This document shows, piece after piece, positions 42,457-53,725 of a stretch of DNA of 64,000 nucleotides (positions are counted from its first letter, which is position 1; each line of letters starts with the position of its first letter). Below the pieces are notes generated by a model. It was not told the DNA's origin, did no database searches, and saw only the letters and a program-made list of their open reading frames with translations. This DNA comes from Rhabditoides inermis (lineage: Eukaryota > Nematoda > Chromadorea > Rhabditida > Rhabditidae), in assembly GCA_963966185.1 (NCBI GenBank), contig CAWZYM010000397.1:1-64000 (forward strand). Direction: 5' to 3'. The position numbers and the translations under genes were made by a program.

Positions 42457-44200
42457 ATGCGACATGCTTTCCTGATAATTCTACTCATGTAAGTCACTTT
42501 TCTAACTGTATTCCTATTATGTTTATATATTTGTACATATGATTCATAAGAAAAGTTGACGTTTCGGTGCGCCGAGAATTCCTCCCCAGATTAATATGAT
42601 TGGATTACGGTATTGTGGATGCGGGTGCGGGTGCGGGTGAGATGAGATACGCATGGGTCAACAAACCATTTGAATAACCAGATACAGATACGATACGGAA
42701 AGATATGTACATGTCCAGGATTCGTTCGCTCGACTCGCGAATCCACTACGCAGGGCGGACAGTGTGGCAGTTGCATTCAAGGTACTAGATACTACATGCA
42801 AGATATATACTCATAATATGGGAGTAACCTTACCTGTTCAGGTGTAGCGAGTCGTTTCTACAGGCGTACCTACGAGAGGTGAACGCACTAGGAGCTATGC
42901 AAAGCCGCTGTCTCAGTGAGTCTTTATATCGCTTCATCAGAGAGACGGCTAGAGCACGAGCAATTTGTCCAGCCCCCATTTCCGAAAACAACCGATTGTA
43001 CCGCGAATTGCATAATTGAATGTACTGTAGCGTCATCGTCTATACGTCATCATCGCACATCGCATAGCTGAAAAGAGGAGCGTCGGGTAATTGGCGCTGG
43101 CATGTTGCAAATGAGGCTATGCAAACGCGTACATCGCAGTTCCAAGAGTCGCAAAATCAAACGCCTTGACCCCCGTTGAAGAGAGAGTTTTTCGGGTGCA
43201 TGTTTTTTTGCGCATCCGTCGCGGCTTCGCATGAGCGCGCCTCAATGAAACGATGATGAATGGAGGTGCGCATAGCATAACTCGTAACTATTGCAGCCGA
43301 CTTTCACGTGCATTCCCGATTCGACGGCAGCTTCCAGCTACAGCACGCGCTCACCAGCCACTACCTCTGCTTCAACCGCCGCAAGAGAGTCACTATGCGC
43401 GTGAGTAGCGCGCGGCCTTCACACACACTCCCTCTCACAATTACACCTTGTTATATCGCCACCACCTCAGTTTTTGCGCGCGACTATCATTATAACAGGC
43501 ATGGGAAGAGGGGCCGGTTGCGATTGCACACACATAATATTGTCGCGACAAGTACACACAAACAAGTAGACAATAGTCGGAAAGTGCAGGAATAGTGCGA
43601 AGGCCTTTCTCACTGATCAGAACACAGCAGCGGCAGACAGGATGGGAGGCGCGCGAGCTAGCAAGACACAACATAGTGATGGTATTTTGATTGTTGTGGG
43701 ATTCCGAATTACACCAGTCCGACGGCGGCTCTGTGCGGTGTCGATTCGTGGAGAGAATGGCGGAGAACGGATTCACCGAGCTCGAATCGGCGTGGATACC
43801 CGGACTGCACCTCGGATTCAACAGGTAAAGAAAGTGTGCGCAACCGAAACAAAACACGCGAGCCTCTTCAGGAAGGGCCGGTTCCAAGACCCGGCAATGT
43901 TCTACATGAAGCGCAAGTGCTTCCAGTGGACAAAGTTTCAGCGGTTCGTCACCAACTCCGAGTTGAGGTGAGAGAGAGAGAGGGAAAGGGTGGACGATTT
44001 CATCCTCTGCTCACGTCGTATAATAATACATCCTGTACCTGTACAAGAACCCCTTCTTGACAAGGAGCACTAAAAGTGTCTACAGGTCATGCACGCGTCG
44101 TCCCCGTCCCGCTCCCCCTCCTCCAGAAGACGTGGCCGGTCCACTGCACGACCTGATGCGGGAGAGTCTGCTCGCGCAGATACGAGCCCGACCCTTCTGA
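42457..44200 (+). CDS. egl-17: Secreted fibroblast growth factor, EGL-17-like
   Basis: About 196 residues in seven exons, all phase-consistent. The start at 42457-42459 gives a short hydrophobic leader (MRHAFLIILLM). The beta-trefoil FGF core begins with TVWQLHSRCSESFLQAYLRE and continues through FQLQHALTSHYLCFNRRKRV (family signature YLCxNRR/KxRV), CRFVERMAENGFTELESAW, GLHLGFNRKGRFQDPAMFYM and FTWKFQRFV-like residues (QWTKFQRF). This pattern fits the FGF8/17/18-type group, to which C. elegans EGL-17 belongs; that ligand signals through EGL-15 and guides sex myoblasts. The C-terminus is Pro/Arg-rich (RRPRPAPPPPEDV), stop TGA at 44198-44200. LET-756 is the other nematode FGF but is much longer, so EGL-17 is the better match by length and pattern. 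A short out-of-frame uORF (ATG at 42450) overlaps the start. Confidence 0.8.
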
Positions 44201-44550
44201 CTCCGTCTTTCCCCCTCTCCTCTCACTCATTCCACATCCCAGCCACCTCCGAGATTGTGTCTTATCCCACTTCGTGATATAACTTATTGTACATATCATA
44301 TCGTCCCGCATATTCACTTTGCCTTACAGTATCGAGCTTCCGACATTTTATTATCTCTTTTTATCTCTCTCTTTCGCCACTCTGATTTTGATATCGATTT
44401 ACACAAGCCTTATCATTATAACAATTGCATAATCAAATAGAAAGGTTCTGGAATATGTAGGGGGTATTGGCAGAATGGGGGGGGCGTCCTACCGGGACGA
44501 TTTGATTGTGATGTGGACCTATGCTATACACTACCGCCTGCCTGGGAGTA
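44201..44550. other. Convergent 3' intergenic region
   Basis: About 350 bp holding the 3' UTRs of the FGF gene (plus) and the K2P-like gene (minus). No coding sequence seen. Confidence 0.5.
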
Positions 44551-45010
44551 TCAGTCGTAGTCCGCCTCCTCCTCCTCGTCTTCTTCGGCTATCGTATCCT
44601 CGCGCTCCGACGATGACAGCTTGCGTGTCAAACTACAAACGCGATGACGTCATGGTGAGGAAGACGTGACTCACCTGCCGATCATCTTCGTGAATGAGAG
44701 TTCGAAGAAGTGGATCTGTCTCTCGATGTTGTGTTGGACGATGACGAACGCGACAGACATGAGCGACATACCGACGGCGCATAGAATGAACGCGGGGATG
44801 CCACTGGAAAGAAAAGTGGGGGTTTTTGTCAGTAGCGTATAACTCACCGCACTTTCGCGTCGACCTCTCCAATGGTAGTGAACTGGAGAAAGACCGAGAA
44901 GATGGCATCGACAAACGGCTGCAGAAGGTAAATGAGTTGAGAGGAGGGAGGAAGAGAGAGAGGGGGGGAAGGGAGAGAGAAAGAAAGAGAGAGAGAAGCA
45001 AAGAAGAGAC

Positions 45011-45062
<52 letters not shown>

Positions 45063-48000
45063 AGCAGAGAAGAGAGAGGGAGGGGAGGGAGGAAGGGAGA
45101 GAGAGGGAGAAAGAGAAAGAGAGAGAGAGAGAGAAAGAAAGATGGTCTCACGGTGTCGTCACTGCCCTCCTCAATGATATCAAACACGATCGCTCCAATG
45201 AAGATCATCACTACAACCGGAAGGAAAATGCGGTTGCCACTGAATTTTTTTTTTAAATTTTTCAGAATGTACAATTAACTGTGTTGTTTGCTCACCTAAA
45301 TATGGTATTGGCCATCCTGCCGCACTGTCCCAGATAGAGCAGAGCCAGCGGGATGCCTGCAAATTGCCGGCATTCAAGTGTTTCAGCGTATACACCTTGC
45401 TCTGAACCCCTAACTAACAATTTGAGTAATTGCAAATCGCAGATTACACGTCGTAAATGTGTGCAGTCACCAGTACATGAACACAAAAAGTTTCTTACCG
45501 AGCATCGCATACGAAATAGCGAACAGCTTGCCCCATTGCGAGAGGGACGATTCGCGGATCGGGCCTAGAATACAACAGTTATGGATTTACCACATTGTTC
45601 ATTCCATACCTTTCTTTCTTTTTCTTTCTCTCTCTTTTCCTCTCCCTCCCTCCCTCTCTCCCTCTCTCTCTCCCTCTCTCCCTCTCTCTCTCTCTCTCTC
45701 CTCTCTGAACTCCGAATCTCTGAACATTTCCCATTTCACTCACCGATCGTGGTGATGATGGCGAATGCCCGCTGGAGGGAGTTGGTGAAGGAGCGAGGCT
45801 CGCGCAGCTGCGTGCTCGCACCCGCCAGAAGAGCCTAACGTAATTTGTAAAGTAACTTCTGAATTGAGTCCTCGACGCACCTTCTCGTATATCTCTAGCT
45901 TCTGGTTGGCGAGCTCGGCCCAGTCGTTCTCGCTCTTGGCGATCGTCTCAGCCCACAGCACGTTCAGAAGCTCCGCGCGCTTCACATCGATCCGCGCCGC
46001 CTTCTCCACGGAAGTCTAGCAGAGTAGAAGTTAGAAAGGTCATGGAACACCTTCCACCACTCAATATACTGTGTTAATTACTTGTTAAAGACACTAGCAT
46101 TACGGACGATTATTCTTCCCATACCTGAGCGCCACTGTTTTTTGTAGCGGATACAAAGCCGATAGTGGAATAGGGCATTTTGAACGTTCGTAGATAATAT
46201 TACAGTCGTTATCAACACGTACTCATTCGCGATTCACGTAGCAATCGGTCAAGGATGATTACACTGTATTGTTTGGGATGTACTGGCAAAGTACGTTCAC
46301 GCGTACGTGTGAATAGATTCGGCTCCATTCTAGAGAAAGTGACGCAATGCTACAGTACCTGGGCGCCACTGTTTGCGTACCGAAGCAGCGCTGATAAAAA
46401 TGCGCAAGAGGGCGTGGGTCATAAATTGTGGGTCGGTACTGATAACAAATCGTAAATTGATGATCATTGAAAGAGCGCGCTTGGTTTTAGCTCAATACAA
46501 CACACTAGTGTTGGGCAGGATTAATCCAAATTTGGATTATCTTTTAAAAGTACTTCCGTAAAAAGTGTTGTTTGTGTTAACCTGATTCAAGAAAAGCGCA
46601 TGCATATATTATTAATTTTCGAAAAATCAAATCGTAAACACCTGAACATGAAAACTAACACAAACTTGCTCTTTCAAACGAATATAGAATAGTTACACGT
46701 AACATTCAGAATAATACGATTGTTTTGTTTATTTAGTGTTTTTTGCGGTTTATTATTTATGGTTTATCAGTAAAATAAAATGTTATTCGTGATGTTGTTT
46801 GACTCAATGTTTCAGGTATAAAAATGTCAAAAAAATAAAACATGGAATTATTCAACATTAATTATTCAAAAATTATTCAACGTTTTGAAAGAGCAAGTTT
46901 GTGTTAGTTTTCATGTTCAGGTGTTTACGATTTGATTTTTCGAAAATTAATAATATATGCATGCGCTTTTCTTGAATCAGGTTAACACAAACAACACTTT
47001 TTACGGAAGTACTTTTAAAAGATAATATATGTCCTTTTGTTGAATTTCATAGAAATTTTCTCTCTCGTCTTCATACATGTAACATGTTCTTCTCTCATTA
47101 TTTCATCAATTTCATTTCAAATTTATTCGATATTTTCTCGTTCTCTCGTTCTCTCCTTCCATTCTTCTCTCCTCCTCTCCTTTCCTCCTTCTCTCCTCCC
47201 ATTCCTTCCCTCCTTCCCTCCTTCTCTCCTTCTCCCCTTCTCTCCTCCTCTCCTCCTCTCCTTCCCTCCTTCCTTCCTTCCCTCCTTCTTTCCTTCTCTC
47301 TTTCTCTCGTTCTCTCTTTCTCTCGTTCTCTCTTTCTCTCGTTCTCTCGTTATCCCTTTCTCTCTTTCTCTCGTTCTCTAGTTCTCTCGTTCTCTCGTTC
47401 TCTCTTTCTCCCTTTCTCTCTTTTCTCTCTTTCTCTCGTTCTCTCTTTTCTCTCTTTTCTCTCTTTCTCTCGTTCTCTCTTTCTCTCTTTCTCTCGTTCT
47501 CTCGTTCTCTCGTTCTCTCGTTCTCTCCGTCTCTCCTTCTCTCCTTCTCTCCTTCTCTCCTTCTCTCCTTCCCTCCTTCCCCCCTTCTCCCTTTCTCTCT
47601 TTCTCTCGTTCTCTCGTTCTCTCGTTATCTAGTTCTCTCGTTATTTCGTTTTCTCGTTCTCTCGTTCTCTCGTTCTCTCGTTCTCTCGTTCTCTCGTTCT
47701 CGCGTGTCTCCTTCTCTTCTTCTCTCCTTCCCTCCTTCCCTCCTTCTCCCTTTCTCTTTTTCTCTAGTTCTCCAGTTCTCTCTTTCTCTCTTTCTCTCTT
47801 TCTCTCGTTCTCTCGTTCTCTCGTTCTCTCGTTCTCTCGTTTCTCGTTCTCTCGTTCTCTCGTTTTCTCCGTCTCTCCTTCTCTTCTTCCCTCCTTCCCT
47901 CCTACCACCCTCCTTCTCTCTTTCTCTCGTTCTCTCGTTCTCTAGTTATATCGTTCTCTCTTTCTTTCATTCTCTCTTTCTCTTGTTCTCTCTTTCTCTC

Positions 48001-50288
48001 GTTTTCTCGTTCTCTCGTTCTCTCGTTCTCTCGTTCTCTCTTTATCTCGTTCTCTCTTTCTATCCTTCTCTCGTTCTCTCGTTCTCTCCGTCTCTCCTTC
48101 TCTTCTTCCCTCCTTCTCTCCTTCTCTCTTTCTCTCTTTCTCTCGTTCTCTATTTCTCTCGTTATATCGTTATATCGTTCTCTCTTTCTCTCGTTCTCTC
48201 GTGCTCTCGTTTTCTCGTTCTCTCGTTCTCTCGTTGTCTCGTTGTCTCGTTCTCTCGTTGTCTCGTTCTCACCTTCTTTCCTTCCCTCCTTCCCGCCTTC
48301 TCACTTTCTCTCTTTCTCTCGTTCTCTAGTTCTCTCGTTATATCGTTCTCTCTTTCACTCGTTTTCTCTTTCTATCGGTTTCTCTTTCTCTCGTTCTCTC
48401 ATTATCTCTTTCTCTCTTTCTCTCTTTCTCTCTTTCTCTCTTTCTCTTTTTTCTCTAGTTCTCTCCTTCTCTCCTTCTCTTCTTCTCTCCATCCCTCCTT
48501 CCCTCCTTCTCCCTTTCTCTCTTTCTCTCGTTCTCTAGCTCTCTCGTTATATCGTTCTCTCTTTCTCTCGTTTTCTCTTTCTCTCGTTTTCTCGTTTTCT
48601 CGTTCTCTCTTTCTCTCCTTCCCTCCTTCCCTCCTCCTCCCATTCTCTCTTTCTCTCGTTCTCTAATTCTCTCGTTATATCGTTCTCGCTTTCTCTCGTT
48701 CTCTCTTTATCTCTTTCTCTCTTTCTTTCGTTCTCTAGTTCTCTCGTTCTCTCTTTCTATCCTTCTCTTCTTCTCTCCATCCCTCCTTCCCTCCTTCTCC
48801 CTTTCTCTCTTTCTCTCGTTCTCTAGCTCTCTCGTTCTCTTTTTATATCTTTCTCTCTTTCTCTGGTTCTCTCGTTCTCTCGTTCTCTCTTTCTATCCTT
48901 CTCTCGTTCTCTCGTTCTCTCGTTCTCTCCGTCTCTCCTTCCCTCCTCTCTTTTTCTCCTTTTCTCTCGTTATATCGTTCTCTCGTTCTCTCGTTCTCTC
49001 GTTCTCTCGTTCTCTCTTTCTCTCTCCCCTTACTAAATTCCTACTGATCGCAGCCACCAAAGTACATCTGTCTCTCTCCAAACAGCGTGCTCTCTCGCGT
49101 GCTCTCGCGCTCGCCCGCCAGCAGAGGGCTAGCTATCAGCTAGCGTGACTGGAAACGACACCCACCCACACGCTGGCCTTTCGCCTAGTGCGAGTGCGAG
49201 ATCGCTCATAACTTCTTTCGGAGAAAAGATACAAAGATGCCGTCAATTAGTGATCTGCCCTATGGAACCGTGCGAATCTAACTAACATAAATTGGAAGAC
49301 TTCACATTGTTGCTAACATGTCCTTTGGATATCGCTACTTGAAAATTCTGGCGCGAGCCTTATTTTAACCCAAGAGAGAGGGCGCTGCGCGCCCTCTCTA
49401 ATTAATCGTGGATTAATCGGATTAATCGGATTAATCCGAATCTTAATCCAAAATCTTAGAAATTTTGGATTTCAGATTAATCCGAAATCCAAAATCCAGT
49501 TTTCTGGGGATTTGGATTAATCCAAATTCCAAAATCCAGAAATCCGGGTTTTGGACTTTGTATTAATCTACTCGTTTACAAATTGTTAAAATAATGTTGT
49601 TTTAAATGATGAAATTTCATTTTATTTGAGCTTTTCATATATAACGGCGCCCTTGTAACTCTACAGAAACATCAAAAACACCAAATTCTACTATTAGTAA
49701 GGCGAAAAGATGCCAAAAAGACAATGTAAAACTTGGATTAATCCAAAATCTAAAGTTTGGATTAATCTGAAATCCAAAATCCAAAAATTTTGGATTTTGG
49801 GTTAATCCAAAACCCGAAATCCACAATTTTGGATCACGGATTAATCCAAAATCCAAAACCCTGAATATCTGGGATTTTGATTAATCCAAAATCCAAAATC
49901 CAACTCGGATTAGGATTTTGCCCAACACTACAACACACACAATGCGAAGAACAGTTGCAATAAATCGACAAAAGTTCACGCGATCAGACGTCAGACCACC
50001 CACGAAGCAAGCGGCGTCACATTTTTATGTTAATTAACAATCACCCACCTTGCTGTATTGGTCATCGCCGAAGCAAGAAAATGCGAGGGTTCCGAGAAGG
50101 AGATAGAGCACTACCAGAATAAGAAAGAAGAGCGTTCTGCAAGGGGCGACAAGGGGGATCAAAAAGATAACTAGGTGTAAAAAGCGGGCGCACTTTAGCA
50201 CCCAAGTGTGTGGCCTGATTAGAAAACAAGGACGAATAGTGGAATGGACTCACCGTCTAAGGGCAAGTTCGAACCGCGGCGGCGGCAT
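44551..50288 (-). CDS. Two-pore-domain K+ channel-like (TWK) protein with altered selectivity filters
   Basis: About 330 residues in nine exons. The start at 50286-50288 (MPPPRFELALRR) runs into TM1 (TLFFLILVVLYLLLGTLAFS). A charged extracellular cap helix follows (ELLNVLWAETIAKSENDWAE). Pore loop 1 reads AFAIITTIGPIRESSLSQWG, then TM2 (LFAISYAMLGIPLALLYLGQ). TM3 is FLPVVVMIFIGAIVFDIIE. Pore loop 2 is FLQFTTIGEVDAKV, and TM4 is IPAFILCAVGMSLMSVAFVI. The order TM1-P1-TM2-TM3-P2-TM4 and the AMLGIPL signature define a K2P channel. However, where the filters normally read TIGYG/TIGFG they read TIGPI and TIGEV. The acidic tail (AEEDEEEEADYD) ends at TGA 44551-44553. A 4-kb intron (46018-50047) holds a hAT-type element. 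The product may be non-conducting, differently selective or a regulatory subunit; that is inference. Confidence 0.82.
44945..45145. repeat. Purine-rich (GA)n tract
   Basis: About 200 bp of nearly pure A/G on the plus strand, inside an intron of the K2P-like gene. On the transcribed (minus) strand it is a pyrimidine tract. A similar but opposite-strand CT tract sits in another intron of the same gene at about 45600-45705. Confidence 0.9.
46506..49930. mobile_element. Non-autonomous hAT-type transposon, 3.4 kb, with 8-bp target-site duplication
   Basis: The ends are TAGTGTTGGGCA (46506-46517) and TGCCCAACACTA (49919-49930), a perfect 12-bp terminal inverted repeat. The flanks are the identical octamer CAACACAC at 46498-46505 and 49931-49938. 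An 8-bp duplication with TAGTGTTGGG-type ends is characteristic of hAT elements. Inside are an inverted pair of about 143 bp (46538-46680 and 46881-47025), a 1.9-kb pyrimidine tract (about 47128-49025), and a right subterminal zone (49400-49915) with many GGATTAATCC/TTGGATTAATCC motifs in both orientations. One such motif also lies next to the left end (46518). Subterminal repeats of this sort are the usual transposase-binding sites. No transposase ORF is seen. It sits in an intron of the K2P-like gene. Confidence 0.85.
47128..49025 (+). repeat. 1.9-kb polypyrimidine (TCTC/TCTCTCGT) tract
   Basis: Almost uninterrupted C/T with periodic CTCTCGTT and CCTTCCCTCC blocks, inside the hAT-type element. 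It produces the long Ser/Leu/Phe reading frames on the plus strand and Glu/Arg frames on the minus strand, which are not genes. Confidence 0.95.
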
Positions 50289-50529
50289 CTCGCATCGAGT
50301 GAGTGCTAGTATGTGCGGGCGGGGATCGATCGATCCACATGCGAGACGATGCAGATCCTCTGCCGCCCTCGGGCATTCCTGCCACCTGCTGCTATCAGCT
50401 GGAGGCGAGAGAGCGTGCGGAAAGAGGAGGGCGGCAGAGCGCACGCACTTGCACAACGAACTCCCGACACAACGCCGAGCCAAAACGCTTTATTCTCATG
50501 ACACTTAGTGTTAGACGGATGGAATGTGG

Positions 50530-50580
<51 letters not shown>

Positions 50581-50591
50581 AGTGCGAGAGT
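50289..50591. promoter_or_regulatory. Short spacer between ARL3 stop and K2P start
   Basis: About 303 bp; both genes are on the minus strand, ARL3 upstream. Contains a GA run at 50535-50577 and the promoter or trans-splice region of the K2P-like gene. A co-transcribed pair is possible but not shown, since the spacing is larger than typical nematode operon gaps of about 100 bp. Confidence 0.4.
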
Positions 50592-51881
50592 CTACTTGGA
50601 AGCCTTCATGTTCTGCGAGATCCAGTTCATACCGTCCTGTAAAAGCAACATGAAATTCCAAATAAATAATAAGTGAATAAAAAACTTACCGGAATGCCCT
50701 CGCCAGTGATCGCAGAACACGCTTGTATTTGCCAGGCGCGATCTCTGAAGAAAGACGATTGTAAAGTACATACTTTTTGAAAACAATGAACAAACTGTAT
50801 AAAAAAATTATTGTAATTTAAACACACCGTATGTTGAGTAGCTGCATGATTTCGGCGATTTCGCTCGCCTTTGCAGATCCGCTGATGTCCTGTTTGTTGG
50901 CGAATATCAACACCGGAACGCCTGAAAGTTTCATGCACATTATATTAATACAGAAACTATAACACTATAACGAGAAACAGAAAAGATATTTCACTACATT
51001 GAAAAGATCATAATTTCAATACTTTGTGAAATTTATTGGTTTTGTGAGTATTCAAAAATTAAAAAAAACAACAACTAATTATTTTTTAAAGTTATTTTTA
51101 TGGTAAAAAGTAATGTTGAAAATCCCACCTTTCAGTTTTTCTTCGTCCAGCATTTCGTTTAGCTCCTGAAATGTGGCAAATTCTCATCAGCGATCTCATG
51201 CTCCTTTCTCGCTCCATTACAGTGCATAACATCAACAGGATATGATGTGTATGATATGCATCAAAAAAGCGAAAGCAATTACTGTGTGATAATCGGGATT
51301 TGTCATGTGTAGTGTTTAATGTCAATGTATTTGCGTACATACATTCATAAATATCATACATACCTCCCCGGTCTCCTGGAATCGCTTCTTGTCGCAGCTG
51401 TCTATGACATAGATGAGCACGTCGGTCTTCTCGAAGTAGTTCTTCCAGTACGATCGGATCTGCCGCTGCCCGCCGATGTCCCACACATTCAGCTTGATTC
51501 CTTGCGACACCACCGACTTGATGTTGAAGCCCTGCTCGTGAAGTGATTACGCTCTGCCGCCCTGGCAAACACTCTCTGCGCTGCCTTTCCTACCGTAGTG
51601 CCGGGAGTGATAAGTGCTCACCTGTGTGGGTGTAACTTGCGAAATGTCCTCGCTCGCGAGCTTCTTCAAAATCGTCGTCTTACCCGCATTGTCGAGGCCT
51701 GAAGGGTGCTTACTTACAAGTAGCGGTGCTTACAACATCCAATAACATCTGCGCTTACCTAGTAACAGGATGCGCAGCTCGCGTCCCGCGCCCGCCTTGA
51801 GCTTTCGTATGATGTCGAGCAGACCCTACACATGGCCATATCACATCACACAACAATAGCAATGAGCGTGGCACCTACCAT
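50592..51881 (-). CDS. arl-3: ARF-like GTPase ARL3
   Basis: About 182 residues, the normal ARL3 length. ARL3 is a small GTPase that releases lipidated cargo from UNC119/PDE6D-type carriers in cilia. The N-terminus [13 protein letters not shown] matches ARL3. The motifs are [20 protein letters not shown] (G1), [11 protein letters not shown] (switch I), [20 protein letters not shown] (G3), [11 protein letters not shown] (G4) and CSAITGEG (G5). The C-terminus is [14 protein letters not shown], stop at 50592-50594. In the best splice model the first coding exon is only the ATG (51879-51881): a GTAGGT donor follows immediately and a TAG acceptor leads into GGTCTGCTC. The gene is divergent from troponin T with about 1.84 kb between starts. 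Confidence 0.95.
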
Positions 51882-53725
51882 GCTGCGGCGACGGCGGCGG
51901 CGGTAGTGGTCGTATCCATGGCAGCCGCTCGATCGATGCAGACGAGTTGAAAGGTGGAGAGACGAGCTCCCAGCCACACACACTCAGGCAATCATAGCAT
52001 ACCACTCGCTTCAGTTTGGGATTTGGGGACATGTTTCATATAATTTCCAGAAAACATTCATGTACATATGTCTCCGTGTGAATAGAGTGTGTAGTTGGGT
52101 GTTATCCGGAACCACTCCAGCTACTACACACTCACTTTCCCACGTCCCCTATGCGTGAGAGTTGCGTGAGTCCGGCGCGACATCAAACAAATTCAAACAG
52201 ATCCCTGCGAGAGAGATCTTCGAGGGTTTTTACAAAATCGCGCGACTCTGCGCAGATCGATGCCGATCCACACTTGTATTCATCATGCTATTTCTGTAGT
52301 GGAATGTGTACTTGACTGCCTCCACCCTCGCCCCGGACATTGTTTGTGTGTTGTGATGCTTGAGACAGCCGTGTTACTGCAGTAGCCGGGAAAAAGCGGG
52401 CGACTGACCGGCGAAAAACAGAGCTGATCAGGATGGACTGTTGGACGTATAGACTGTGCTGCGATGTGTGTGTGTGTTCGCTTGCTTTTTCTGTGTCGTT
52501 GTGTCTGTGTATACCGTATGACCCTTGACGCGGCGGTTCACAAACCGAGACCCTCCACTGTGCCTCCCCTCGCGCCGCAAAGAAATCACCCCCGCCACCA
52601 TCACCTCACAGCTGATACCATCGACATCATTCCATCGATTTCTAATCGACAACTATTTTCGTGATTCATGTTTTGTGCTCTTGAGCAGTGCCCTTCACCT
52701 TGCACTGTTCACATCCACTCTTTCTCTACCTGCGACAACTGCTTTTGTTTTCCGGTGGCTTCTTCCACCTCCGTCGAGATTCGTGGTCAACACGGGGCTC
52801 ATAGTACAATCGAATAACTTCTCTCGAACGCGCGTATCGAGGCGGCTAGGGAAAAAGATGAGGAATTGACGGAGGGCGGGCTTCTATCCGCACCCGCCAG
52901 GCACTATTTCGCCCCGCGTCAGCTGATCTGTTTAGTGGGATTTCGCAGCGAGAAGCAGTTGTCGGTTCAGTGATAGCCGATCGAGGGAGATGGCTGGCCA
53001 GTCACAATCAATGGTCTCTCCCTTCCGAGTGCTCTTGTCACCCGATCATGTTACGCGTCCGCTACTTTTTTTTCCGTCTTCCTCCTTCGCGTGCATCGTT
53101 GTACATGACTGTTATGATGTCACACTGTTTCTCCTGCGCGTAGTACGCCGCTCGCTCGCATGCACACTGGCTTTCTGTCGATGGAGGCGTGTGGGGTTTG
53201 GCTGGTTGGCTTCCTCCCCCCGGAGATCCTCGCACATCCGCGCGGCTCTCTCCGATCGGCGCGCTCTCTGCGGACGCGCACAGTGCTTGAGATAGTGTTT
53301 GCTCGGTGGTGCGGCAGTGTTACACAGTGCGCGACCGTCCCTCCCCACTCTCGCCCCCCTCTCCCCTCCCACCACTCCAGTTAGTTGCATCGTCGACCCG
53401 CGCGCTCCCTACCCGCACGCCCGTCAACGGTATGCCATTTCACACGTTATTATCCGAAACATCCCCTCCTCTGCCCCTCCCCATCCCCCGTAGCGGCCAA
53501 AACCACCGAGCAATGACTTGTACTTACTCATTGATTTGTACGTTTCGCTATTGATACTTGTCGCGTAGAATGTTTCGAGTAATGATGACTTATGTGACGT
53601 CATTTCAGCTTGGAGAGATCGAATTCCCCCGTAGGTCCCCCACTCCCCCCATCCCCCATCCTCTTTAAATTCAAAATAGCGAGTCTTATCTTGAGCGAGT
53701 CTATTTTCAGACACTCGCAATCATC
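51882..53725. promoter_or_regulatory. Divergent promoter region, ARL3 / troponin T
   Basis: About 1.84 kb. It presumably includes muscle regulatory sequence for troponin T and the ARL3 promoter. TTTCAG acceptors at 53602-53607 and 53705-53710 precede the troponin T start (53726) and are candidate trans-splice or 5' UTR sites. No coding gene supported. Confidence 0.45.

Noticed and set aside
47084..48666. Long Ser/Leu/Phe-rich plus-strand ORFs and matching Glu/Arg minus-strand ORF
   Set aside because: They are translations of the 1.9-kb polypyrimidine tract inside the hAT element; no splice or domain support.
47128..49025. CRISPR array
   Set aside because: Low-complexity pyrimidine repeats without unique spacers, in a eukaryotic genome.
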